Below are positions 15,995-24,446 of a stretch of 32,151 bases of DNA, piece after piece. The notes below the pieces were generated by a model, which was given only the letters and a program-made list of their open reading frames with translations, ran no database searches and was not told the DNA's origin. This DNA is from SZAS-103 sp038316385 (GTDB taxonomy: Bacteria > Pseudomonadota > Gammaproteobacteria > Xanthomonadales > Xanthomonadaceae): the NCBI GenBank assembly GCA_038316385.1, contig JBBQAN010000028.1, positions 1 through 32,151 of the forward strand. The letters are read 5' to 3'. Numbering within the stretch: position 1 is the first letter of the stretch; every line of letters starts with the position of its first letter. Made by a program: the position numbers and the translations under genes.

Positions 15995-16945
15995 ATTGTG
16001 GACGCTTGTTGGCGAAAAACCGTCGGGCGATAGCTCTTCCAGCCATTCACGGGGCCGCAAATAGTCCGCGAGACGTGCCTCATCGCTGCCCGCCTCCGGC
16101 GCGTATCCAACTTCCCAACGCACGCGCGGTGGCATGCTCATCAGGATTGATTCGGTGCGACCACCCGACTGCAGCCCGAACAAGGTTCCGCGATCCCATA
16201 CCAGGTTGAACTCGACGTAGCGTCCGCGCCGGTAGAGCTGGAACTCGCGTTCGCGTTCGCCGTATGGCGTGTCCCGGCGGCGTTCGACGATTGGCAGGTA
16301 AGCATCAAGGAATCCGTCGCCGACCGCGCGCATCAGTCCGAATCCACGCTCGAAGCCGCCATCCCGAAAATCATCGAAGAACAATCCGCCAACGCCGCGC
16401 GTCTCATTGCGATGCCTGAGAAAAAAATACTCGTCGCACCAGCGCTTGAAGCGCGGATACAACTTGGCGCCGTATGGCGCGCATGCATCGCGCGCGGTGC
16501 GATGCCAATGCAGTACGTCTTCATCGAACGGATAGAACGGGGTGAGGTCGAATCCGCCGCCAAACCACCAGACGCGCTCGGCGTTCTTCGGGTGCGCAGC
16601 AAAGTAGCGCACGTTCGCATGCGCAGTCGGCAGATAGGGATTGCGCGGATGCACAACCAGCGACAACCCCAGCGCGCGCCATGGCGCACCTGCGAGTTCT
16701 GGACGATGGGCGGTCGCCGCTGGCGGCAAGGTCGCGCCGCGCACGTCGGAGAAGCCAACACCGGCCTGCTCGAACACTGCGCCTTGGCGCAGCACGCGAG
16801 AATTGCCACCGCCGCCTTCTGCGCGCTCCCAAAGATCGTTACCAAAGCGTCCGCTGCCGTCGGCGATTTCCAGGGCCGTGCAGATGCGCTGCTGCAACTC
16901 GCGCAAATAGGTGTGGACGGCGTCGATATCGGGGGCTACTGACAT
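15971..16945 (-). CDS. hemF: oxygen-dependent coproporphyrinogen III oxidase
   Basis: This 324-residue enzyme performs the oxidative decarboxylation of coproporphyrinogen III to protoporphyrinogen IX in haem synthesis. Family signatures are RAEGGGGNSRVLRQGAVFEQ near residues 55-75, LVVHPRNPYLPTAHANVRYF, WWFGGGFDLTPFYP, RGVGGLFFDDF and the terminal GRTESILMSMPPRVRWEVGY. The expected C-terminus (PREW) falls at about residue 301. A further 23 residues follow (starting LEELSPDGFSPTSVHNKN) before a TAG that lies in the opposite-strand sRNA terminator. ATG 16945 starts at the conserved region; an in-frame start at 16990 would add 15 residues. It is convergent with polA and divergent from the chorismatase gene. 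Confidence 0.95.
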   Translation of the reverse strand: MSVAPDIDAVHTYLRELQQRICTALEIADGSGRFGNDLWERAEGGGGNSRVLRQGAVFEQAGVGFSDVRGATLPPAATAHRPELAGAPWRALGLSLVVHPRNPYLPTAHANVRYFAAHPKNAERVWWFGGGFDLTPFYPFDEDVLHWHRTARDACAPYGAKLYPRFKRWCDEYFFLRHRNETRGVGGLFFDDFRDGGFERGFGLMRAVGDGFLDAYLPIVERRRDTPYGEREREFQLYRRGRYVEFNLVWDRGTLFGLQSGGRTESILMSMPPRVRWEVGYAPEAGSDEARLADYLRPREWLEELSPDGFSPTSVHNKNPANQG

Positions 16946-17024
16946 GATGGCTGGCTCATGGATGCGCAGGGCGTATCGCTGAGCCAGCATGATAGCCGTG
17001 CGCGGCTCGTGCGGATGCGCCGGC

Positions 17025-17030
17025 TATAAT
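17025..17030 (+). promoter_or_regulatory. predicted -10 box for the chorismatase gene
   Basis: A perfect TATAAT ends 10 nt before the GTG start at 17041. A start site 6-7 nt downstream of it would leave a leader of only a few bases, with no room for a ribosome site. No -35 element is obvious. Confidence 0.4.
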
Positions 17031-17040
17031 CGCAACCATC

Positions 17041-17985
17041 GTGAATCACTCGACCGATGCATCCGCCGCCGCCGCACCACGTCTTGCGGACTCCTCGACG
17101 CTGCAACTGCGGGTGAGTTTCAACACGTCGATGGATGCAACGTTGCGTTTCGCGTTCACCGATCCTGCCGATGCGGCCGTGCGCGTGCATTGCGAGCGAC
17201 TCGAGGGGCCGCTTGCATCGGAAAACTGGCAAACAGGCGTCGGCTATCGCGCATTGGTGCTCGAACAGTCCGAGTCCAGTGGAGACATCGCTGCTGCTGC
17301 ACGCAGCGCTTATGCCGATCTGATCGCCCGCGTGCGCGGCTCGTCGCATCCGTATCTGCTACGCATCTGGAACTATCTCGGCGACATCAATGTGGGCGAC
17401 GGCGATGGCGAGCGCTACAAGCGTTTCTGCGTCGGTCGTGCCGCAGCGGTCGATGCGACATTCAACGATCCTCCACCGGCTGCTACCGCGATCGGCCATC
17501 ACGATGGCCCGGGCATGTTGCAAGTCATCGCGCTATGCAGCCACAAGCCCGCCATCGCGTTGGAGAATCCGCGTCAGACTCCGGCCTGGAGTTACCCGCG
17601 CGATTACGGCCCGGTCGCGCCGGGCTTCTCGCGCGGCGCATTGCTGGAAGTCGAGAGCGCGTCGCCGCGGCTGCTCGCATCGGGTACGGCAAGCATCGTC
17701 GGCCACATCTCGCAGCATGTCGGCGATGTGGCCGAGCAGTTGCGCGAGAGCCTGCGCAATCTTGAAGCGTTGCTTGTCGTCGGTAACGAAAACAGCGGTC
17801 GCGTGTTCGCGTTGGCTGGCTGCGAAGCATTGCGCGTTTACCTGCGACATGCCGTGGATTTGCCGGTCGCGCAGGCGGTGATCAACGCATCCGGTTTGCC
17901 CGGTGAGCGCGTGTTGTACCTGCGGGGCGACGTATGCCGGCGTGAGCTCGATGTGGAACTTGAGGGTGTGTTCGCGACGGATTGA
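17041..17985 (+). CDS. chorismatase, FkbO/Hyg5/XanB2-like
   Basis: This 314-residue protein belongs to the chorismatase family, also annotated as pteridine-dependent deoxygenase-like. These enzymes hydrolyse chorismate; XanB2 of Xanthomonas makes 3- and 4-hydroxybenzoate for xanthomonadin and ubiquinone. Recognisable segments are LLRIWNYLGDIN followed by GERYKRFCVGRA (about 105-135), IALENPRQTPAWSYPRDYGP (about 176-195), FSRGALLE and SGTASIVGHISQHVGDVAEQ (about 220-240). The GTG at 17041 is the first start in frame; the next ATG is at codon 31. It is divergent from hemF. Whether the product is 3-HBA, 4-HBA or a dihydroxycyclohexadiene carboxylate cannot be read from the sequence by eye. Confidence 0.83.
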   Translation: MNHSTDASAAAAPRLADSSTLQLRVSFNTSMDATLRFAFTDPADAAVRVHCERLEGPLASENWQTGVGYRALVLEQSESSGDIAAAARSAYADLIARVRGSSHPYLLRIWNYLGDINVGDGDGERYKRFCVGRAAAVDATFNDPPPAATAIGHHDGPGMLQVIALCSHKPAIALENPRQTPAWSYPRDYGPVAPGFSRGALLEVESASPRLLASGTASIVGHISQHVGDVAEQLRESLRNLEALLVVGNENSGRVFALAGCEALRVYLRHAVDLPVAQAVINASGLPGERVLYLRGDVCRRELDVELEGVFATD

Positions 17986-18296
17986 GATTTGCGTGGTCAT
18001 CTTTCGTCACGCCCGCCGGGCGGACAATATGTCGAACCATGCGTAGTGTCCGACTGAAATTTCGGGCCTCGCCTTCGCCTGCCCTTTTGTCAGGCAATCC
18101 GAACCATTTACATTAGAACGCCACACGGCTGTGCTCGGAAAAATCGCTCCGCAGCACGCGTTTTATGGCGCAGAATGCACTTGGGGAACAGTCATTTGTA
18201 GCCGACTTTGAAACGCCACGTCCCTGCGCGCTCGCACCCGAATGCGCGTTCGGGCGAGCTCTGGCGTTGTTCGACGGTCCAATATCGGGAAGTGTC
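17986..18296 (+). promoter_or_regulatory. 311-bp intergenic region with a candidate promoter for the macroglobulin operon
   Basis: No gene is supported here. TTGTCA at 18087-18092 and TACATT at 18109-18114 are separated by 16 nt and form a plausible sigma-70 promoter (five and four of six consensus positions). A GC hairpin (CGCCCG/CGGGCG near 18008-18021) has no T tract and is not called a terminator. The open frame from 18165 that extends the macroglobulin upstream lacks a ribosome site and starts beyond the promoter, so it is not used. Confidence 0.35.
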
Positions 18297-21200
18297 ATGG
18301 ATCTGCTGCGGTTTCTGCTGCTGTTGCCGGTACGCCTGCTGCGCGCCCTGTGGATCGTGATCGGATGGTTGTCGTCACTGCTGGGGCGGTTGGCTGCCAG
18401 GCTGCTGCGTCCGCTTGTCGGCGACATGAACCTGTCCTGGTATGCGCCGGAGTGGATGCGCGTGGTGCAGCGACGGCCGAAACATGCAGCGCTGGCGGGG
18501 TTGACCGTGGTGCTGGTGGCGATTGGCGGCTGGTACGGCTGGCAGTGGTACCAGCACCGGCCGCATCCGCCCGAACCCACACGCATCACCTGGCAGGTCC
18601 ACGCACCTTCGGTCACCGACTACAGCAAGCAGCCCATCGCGATCGATGCGCTGCAGATGACGTTCTCTGCATCGGCCGCACCGATCGAACTGGTCGGCAA
18701 ACCGGCGATTTCAGGCATTTCGATGCAACCGTCCGTGAAGGGCGAATGGACCTGGCTGAACGATCGAACGCTGCGCTTCACGCCGGCCATCGATTGGCCG
18801 GTGGGCCAGCATTACACGGTGACCTTCGATGCGGCCAAGGCGTTCGCACCGCATGTGCTGATGGCCGACGACCATTTCGACTTCGCGACGGCTGCATTCA
18901 AGGCAACCCTTGGCAAGGGCGAGTTCTACCAGGATCCGCAGGAAGCGACTGCCAAGAAGATCATCCAGCAAGTCGATTTCAACTACCCGGTTGATCCGGC
19001 GCGTTTCGAGAAGAGTGTCTCACTGGCGCTCGTCGGCAGGAACGGCAAGGATGGCCCGGCGCTGCTGTTCACCGTGATCTACGATCAGTTCAAGTTGCAT
19101 GCGTGGGTGCATTCGCAGCCACTGGACTTGCCGCGCGATGATGGCTTGGTATCGGTGAAGATCGACAAGGGCGTGTGCAGTTCGCGTGGCGGCGATTGCA
19201 GCGACCAACCCCTGCGCGCAACTGTGCGCATCCCGGGCCTGTACAGCCTCACCATCGACGACATCAGCCCGACCTTGATTGACAACGACAAGTACGAACC
19301 CGAGCAGGTGCTCGTGGTCAACGTGGGCGGCGCAGTGCGCGACAGCGAACTGGCCGGCCTGTTGCACGCTTGGGTCCTGCCTGCACACAAACCGGGTGAG
19401 GACGCCTCCGACGACGACACGGCTTACGACTGGAGCGATTCCGAAGTCAGCGAAACCCTGCTGCATCGCTCGCAGGCATTGAAACTGGAACCTGTGCCGA
19501 CCGAAACCGAATACCAGGCACTGCAGAGCTTCAAGTTCCATGCGCTCCCGGGACAGCGCATCTATGTGCGCATCGATCAGGGATTGAAATCGTTTGGCGG
19601 TTATCTGCTCGGCAAGCCGAAGACTGTAGTCGTGACCGTGCCCGACTATCCAAAGCTGCTGCGTTTCGTCGCCGATGGCTCGTTGCTGTCGCTGAGCGGC
19701 AGCAAGCGGATCTCGGTGGTCTCGCGCAACATGCCCGGCATGCAGATGCAGATCGGCCGAGTGCTGCCCGACCAGTTGCAGCACCTGATCAGCCTCAATG
19801 AAGGCAATTTCAGTCATCCGCAATTGCCCGGCGATTTCAGCGAAGAACACATCGTCGAACGCTATGAACTCCAGCGCAGTTTCCCGAAAGACGATCCGGG
19901 CCATGCCCATTACGAGGGCGTCGATCTCGGCCAATACCTGAAGGAAGGCAAGCGCGGCGTGTTCCTGCTGCACCTGTCCGGTTACGACGCGGTCGCGGAA
20001 AAGAAGAAAGCCGTTGCTGCGGCGAAAGCCAAGGCCGACGCGGATGCCGGGATGACAGCGCAGCCCTCGGCGGAAGCGGATATATCGTCGTCATCGGAGG
20101 GTGAAAGCAACGACGGCGATGGCGAAGCGAGCGACGATAGCGCATCGCCGGCCGACAACCGGATGATCGTCGTCACCGATCTGGGCATGCTCGTCAAGAA
20201 ATCGCTGGACGGCAGCCAGGACGTGTTCGTGCAGTCGATCCACACCGGCGAGCCGGTCGCCGATGCGACCGTGTCGGTGCTCGCGATCAACGGCCAGACC
20301 TTGTACAAACAGACATCAAGCGCCGATGGCGTGGCGCATTTCCCGACATTCAAGGGACTCGACCACGAAAAGAAACCGGTGATGTATCTGGTAACCAAGG
20401 CGGATGACCTGTCCTTTTTGCCAATCGGCGGAAGCGACCGCCAGCTCGACTACTCGCGTTTCGACATCGGCGGCGATGCGAGCGCGGTGAATCAGGGCCA
20501 GCTGTCCGCGTACCTGTTCTCCGATCGCGGTATTTATCGGCCGGGGGATCTGTTCCACATCGGCCTGATCGTACGCGCGGCAAGCTGGACGCACAGCGTC
20601 GCCGGCATTCCGTTGCAGGCCGAGATCGTCGATCCGCGCGGCATGACGGTGAAACAACTGCCGCTGGTGATGGATGGATCAGGCTTCAGCGAACTCAGCT
20701 ACTCGACGCTTGAAACATCGCCGACCGGAACCTGGACGGTGAACCTGTATATCGCGCGCGACGGCAAGACTGGCACCCAGATCGGCAGCACAGCCGTGCA
20801 GGTGAAGGAGTTCCTGCCCGATCGCATGAAGGTCGCCGCGAAGCTGTCCGAGCAGGTCGCCGAAGGCTGGGTGAAACCCGATGCGCTCAAGGGGCTCGTC
20901 GATGCGCAAAATCTGTTCGGCACGCCGGCGGCAAACCGCCGCGTCGAAGCGACGCTGACCTTGCGCCCCGCATGGCCCGCATTCCATAGCTGGCCGGACT
21001 ACCACTTTTACGACATCCGTCGCGCGAAGGAAGGTTTCGACGAGACCTTGCAGGACGGCAAGACCGATGCCAACGGCCACGCCGAATTCGATCTGCACCT
21101 GAAGAAATATGCCGAAGCGACGTATCAACTGTATTTCCTCGCCAAGGCGCATGAAGCCGAAGGCGGCCGCAGCGTTGCCGCCGCCGCACAGACGATGGTG

Positions 21201-24200
21201 TCGAGCAACGATTGGCTGGTCGGCTACAAGGCCGTTGATGATCTCGGCTATGTCACCCGCGGCGCCGCGCGCAGCGCGCGTCTGGTCGCGATCGACCCGC
21301 ATGCGAAGGCGATCGAACTGACTGGATTGAAGGCGCAGTTGATCGAGCGCCGCTACGTATCTGTGCTCACCAAGCAGGATTCCGGGGTCTATAAATACGA
21401 TTCCAAGCTCAAGGAAATCCCGATCAGCGAGAAGCCGCTGATGATCCCGGCGGCGGGAATCGACTACGTGCTGCCGACCGACAAGCCGGGCGACTATGCA
21501 CTGCTGATTCTGCGCGGCAGCGACGGCAAGGAAGTCAACCGCATTGCCTACACGGTTGCGGGCGCGGCCAACGTTTCGCGTTCGCTCGACCGCAACGCCG
21601 AACTGCAATTGAACCTCGACAAGCACGACTACAAGCCCGGCGATGCGGTGCAGATCGCGATCCACGCGCCGTACGCGGGCAGTGGCCTGATCACCATCGA
21701 GCGCGACAAGGTGTATGCGCACGCCTGGTTCAAGGCGACTACGACGAGTTCGGTGCAGCGCATTGTGGTGCCGAAGGATTTCGAGGGCAACGGCTACATC
21801 GACGTGCAGTTCATCCGCGATCCGTCGTCGGACGAAATCTTCATGAGCCCGCTGAGCTACGGCGTGGTGCCGTTTTCGGTGAACCTTGACGCACGCCGTG
21901 ATGTACTGACGGTGGACGCGCCGGTGCTGGTGAAGCCCGGCGACACCGCGACCTTCAAGCTGCATTCCGCGCAGCCCGCGAAGGCGGTGCTGTTCGTGGT
22001 GGATGAAGGCATCCTGCAGGTCGCGCACTACAAGCTCTACGATCCGCTGAAGTTCTTCTTCCGCAAGCGGATGCTGGAAGTGAAGACCGCGCAGATCCTC
22101 GACCTGATCCTGCCGGAGTTCGAACGGCTGATGGCGATGAATGCGGCTCCTGGCGGCGATGCGGATGCGGCGATCGGGCGGCAGCTCAATCCGTTCAAGC
22201 GCAAGCGCGACAAGCCGGTGGTGTACTGGTCCGGCATCGTGGATATCAATGGAGAGAAGGACTTCAGCTACACAGTGCCGGATTATTTCAACGGCAAACT
22301 GCGGGTAATGGCAGTTGCGGTATCGCCGGATCGCATCGGCACTGTCGAGAGCGCGACGACAGTGCGCGGCGACTTCGTGCTCTCGCCGAACGTGCCGACC
22401 ACGCTCGCGCCGGGCGATGAAGCGGAGATCAGCGTCGGCGTCGCGAACAATCTCACCGACATCGGCGCGAAACCCGTGCCCGTGGTCGTGACTTTGAAGA
22501 CCGGCCCGCAATTGCAGATCGTGGGCAGTGCGATGCAAAGCGTGAACCTCGCATCGATGCGCGAAGGCGTCGCGCTGTTCCGCGTCAAGGCGACCGACCG
22601 GCTCGGCTCGGGCAACCTCAGCTTCGTTGCCGGTTACGCGGGCAAGTCGGCGAAGCAAAGTGTTGATCTCTCGGTGCGCCCAGCCTCGGCCTATCGTACC
22701 CAAGTCGATGTCGGACGCGTCGATCCGGGAAGGCAAGTGGATCAGTCCAACCTGCGTCCGCTGTACGACGCCTACGCCTCGCGCGACACGGCGATGTCGA
22801 GCTTGCCGCTGGTGCTTGCGCAAGGGATCACGAGCTATCTGGTGAACTACCAGAATTATTGCAGCGAACAGATCATCAGTGCAGCGATGCCGCGATTGAT
22901 CGTTGCGAAATGGCCGGTAGTCCCGGTGTTTGCGCGGGCACTGCAACCGGTGGTGGGCGACAGGACGATCGGCAACGATACTGCAGTCCTGGACTTCCTC
23001 GACGTGCTGCATTCGCGCCAGAACAGCGCAGGCGGTTTCGGGTTGTGGTCGGCGACGCCGGACGCGGAGCCATTCGTGTCGACCTATGCGATGAACTTCC
23101 TGCTGGAGGCGCGCGATCGTGGCGTCAAGGTGCCGTCGGACATGTTCGATGCTGGCGACAAATACCTGTTGCAACTCGCGTCCGACAACGGCATGGATTC
23201 GCTCGACAAATTGCGCCAGCGCGCCTATGCGGTGTACCTGCTGACCCGTCTGGGCAATGTCACCACCAACAATCTCGCCGCAGTGCAGAAGCGCCTGCAG
23301 GAAGCGTATCCAAAGGTGTGGGAGCACGACCTGGCTGCCGCGTGGCTCGCCGCGTCATACAAGTTGCTCAAGCAGGACAAGCAGGCGGATGCATTGATTG
23401 CCGGGTCTCAGGAAGAACTCACCCGCAAGCTCGCCGATGAACCCTTCGCCTACGGCTATTACTACGATCCGCTGATCCGCGACGCGAGCGTGCTCTACCT
23501 GCTGGCGAAACACTTTCCCGAGCGGGCCAAGGCATTGCCGCCGCGCGTGTTTGAAAACATCGCATGGCCGCTCGCGCACGACGAATACAACACGACATCG
23601 GCAGCCATGACGATCCTCGCGCTCGACAGCTACGCCAAGCAAACCATCGGCCAGCTCGACAAGCTCAGCATCAATGTGGTGGATGCGAAGGGCAACATGA
23701 GGTCAATCGGCAGTCCGCAAGGGAACCTGCTGGTAGCCGCCACGTGGGATGCCGCAGTGCGTACATTGCGCTTCGTGAATCGCGGCACGTTGTCCGCATG
23801 GCGGGTTTCGACTCAGGGCGGATACGATCGCGCGGCGCCTGCTGTTGCGATCAAGAACGGTATCGAGATCGTGCGCGATTACACCGACACGGCAGGTAAA
23901 GCGTTGACGCAGATAGCGGTCGGTACGGAGATCGACGTGCACATCAAGATTCGTGCGACCGGTACGCAAGGCATTGGCAACGTCGCGATTGTCGATCTGT
24001 TGCCCGGCGGATTCGAACCGGTGATCGAGCCGCTACCGGAACCAACCACTGCGCCGAACACTAACGCCAGCGATGCAAGCGACAGCACCGATAGCGTGGC
24101 GCAGCCTGTGGCATGGCGTTCGCCGATCGGATTATCGAGTTCGTCATGGCAGCCGGAATATGCGGACATCCGCGAAGACCGCGTGGTGATCTATGGCACC

Positions 24201-24356
24201 GCCACGCCGGACGTGCGCGAGTTCGTGTATCGCATCAAGGCGACCAACGCCGGCAAGTTCATCGTGCCGCCGGCTTATGGCGAATCGATGTACGACCGCA
24301 AGATACAGGCGCGTTCGCCCGGCGGCGGAATGCTCACGGTGGTGCGCGCGCCCTGA
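18297..24356 (+). CDS. bacterial alpha-2-macroglobulin with thioester motif
   Basis: This 2019-residue periplasmic protease-trapping protein is thought to guard the peptidoglycan layer together with PBP1C. ATG 18297 follows GGGA at 6 nt. The N-terminus has a hydrophobic amphipathic stretch (about 4-30) and a transmembrane helix at about 64-84, so it appears to be anchored by a helix instead of a lipobox. Macroglobulin-type beta domains fill the middle (for example LFSDRGIYRPGDLFHIGLIV and VDAPVLVKPGDTATFKLHSA). The thioester motif CSEQ is present (Cys1522), followed by an alpha-helical thioester-domain region. A charged low-complexity segment (about 561-620, Lys/Ala then Ser/Asp/Glu-rich) and an Asp/Ser/Thr patch near 1920-1935 stand out. 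pbpC follows 90 bp downstream, the yfhM-pbpC arrangement known from E. coli. It is larger than E. coli YfhM. Confidence 0.93.
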   Translation: MDLLRFLLLLPVRLLRALWIVIGWLSSLLGRLAARLLRPLVGDMNLSWYAPEWMRVVQRRPKHAALAGLTVVLVAIGGWYGWQWYQHRPHPPEPTRITWQVHAPSVTDYSKQPIAIDALQMTFSASAAPIELVGKPAISGISMQPSVKGEWTWLNDRTLRFTPAIDWPVGQHYTVTFDAAKAFAPHVLMADDHFDFATAAFKATLGKGEFYQDPQEATAKKIIQQVDFNYPVDPARFEKSVSLALVGRNGKDGPALLFTVIYDQFKLHAWVHSQPLDLPRDDGLVSVKIDKGVCSSRGGDCSDQPLRATVRIPGLYSLTIDDISPTLIDNDKYEPEQVLVVNVGGAVRDSELAGLLHAWVLPAHKPGEDASDDDTAYDWSDSEVSETLLHRSQALKLEPVPTETEYQALQSFKFHALPGQRIYVRIDQGLKSFGGYLLGKPKTVVVTVPDYPKLLRFVADGSLLSLSGSKRISVVSRNMPGMQMQIGRVLPDQLQHLISLNEGNFSHPQLPGDFSEEHIVERYELQRSFPKDDPGHAHYEGVDLGQYLKEGKRGVFLLHLSGYDAVAEKKKAVAAAKAKADADAGMTAQPSAEADISSSSEGESNDGDGEASDDSASPADNRMIVVTDLGMLVKKSLDGSQDVFVQSIHTGEPVADATVSVLAINGQTLYKQTSSADGVAHFPTFKGLDHEKKPVMYLVTKADDLSFLPIGGSDRQLDYSRFDIGGDASAVNQGQLSAYLFSDRGIYRPGDLFHIGLIVRAASWTHSVAGIPLQAEIVDPRGMTVKQLPLVMDGSGFSELSYSTLETSPTGTWTVNLYIARDGKTGTQIGSTAVQVKEFLPDRMKVAAKLSEQVAEGWVKPDALKGLVDAQNLFGTPAANRRVEATLTLRPAWPAFHSWPDYHFYDIRRAKEGFDETLQDGKTDANGHAEFDLHLKKYAEATYQLYFLAKAHEAEGGRSVAAAAQTMVSSNDWLVGYKAVDDLGYVTRGAARSARLVAIDPHAKAIELTGLKAQLIERRYVSVLTKQDSGVYKYDSKLKEIPISEKPLMIPAAGIDYVLPTDKPGDYALLILRGSDGKEVNRIAYTVAGAANVSRSLDRNAELQLNLDKHDYKPGDAVQIAIHAPYAGSGLITIERDKVYAHAWFKATTTSSVQRIVVPKDFEGNGYIDVQFIRDPSSDEIFMSPLSYGVVPFSVNLDARRDVLTVDAPVLVKPGDTATFKLHSAQPAKAVLFVVDEGILQVAHYKLYDPLKFFFRKRMLEVKTAQILDLILPEFERLMAMNAAPGGDADAAIGRQLNPFKRKRDKPVVYWSGIVDINGEKDFSYTVPDYFNGKLRVMAVAVSPDRIGTVESATTVRGDFVLSPNVPTTLAPGDEAEISVGVANNLTDIGAKPVPVVVTLKTGPQLQIVGSAMQSVNLASMREGVALFRVKATDRLGSGNLSFVAGYAGKSAKQSVDLSVRPASAYRTQVDVGRVDPGRQVDQSNLRPLYDAYASRDTAMSSLPLVLAQGITSYLVNYQNYCSEQIISAAMPRLIVAKWPVVPVFARALQPVVGDRTIGNDTAVLDFLDVLHSRQNSAGGFGLWSATPDAEPFVSTYAMNFLLEARDRGVKVPSDMFDAGDKYLLQLASDNGMDSLDKLRQRAYAVYLLTRLGNVTTNNLAAVQKRLQEAYPKVWEHDLAAAWLAASYKLLKQDKQADALIAGSQEELTRKLADEPFAYGYYYDPLIRDASVLYLLAKHFPERAKALPPRVFENIAWPLAHDEYNTTSAAMTILALDSYAKQTIGQLDKLSINVVDAKGNMRSIGSPQGNLLVAATWDAAVRTLRFVNRGTLSAWRVSTQGGYDRAAPAVAIKNGIEIVRDYTDTAGKALTQIAVGTEIDVHIKIRATGTQGIGNVAIVDLLPGGFEPVIEPLPEPTTAPNTNASDASDSTDSVAQPVAWRSPIGLSSSSWQPEYADIREDRVVIYGTATPDVREFVYRIKATNAGKFIVPPAYGESMYDRKIQARSPGGGMLTVVRAP

Positions 24357-24446
24357 GTCGCCACTGCGGCGCATCTTCCTGAAGGGGAGATGTGTCGCAC
24401 GAAGGTGGTCGCCACAAACATCCATGTATCGAAACCGCACCCATCC

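Noticed and set aside
15562..16110. 182-codon minus-strand frame spanning the polA-hemF spacer
   Set aside because: It overlaps polA, the sRNA hairpins and hemF in other frames, is Arg-rich and shows no domain.
18165..18296. 44-codon upstream extension of the macroglobulin frame
   Set aside because: No ribosome site, no targeting features, and ATG 18297 with GGGA directly precedes the hydrophobic N-terminus.
20679..23327. 882-codon open frame on the minus strand inside the macroglobulin gene
   Set aside because: It is His/Arg-rich with no recognisable domain and mirrors a strongly supported plus-strand gene; long antisense frames are expected in GC-rich coding sequence.
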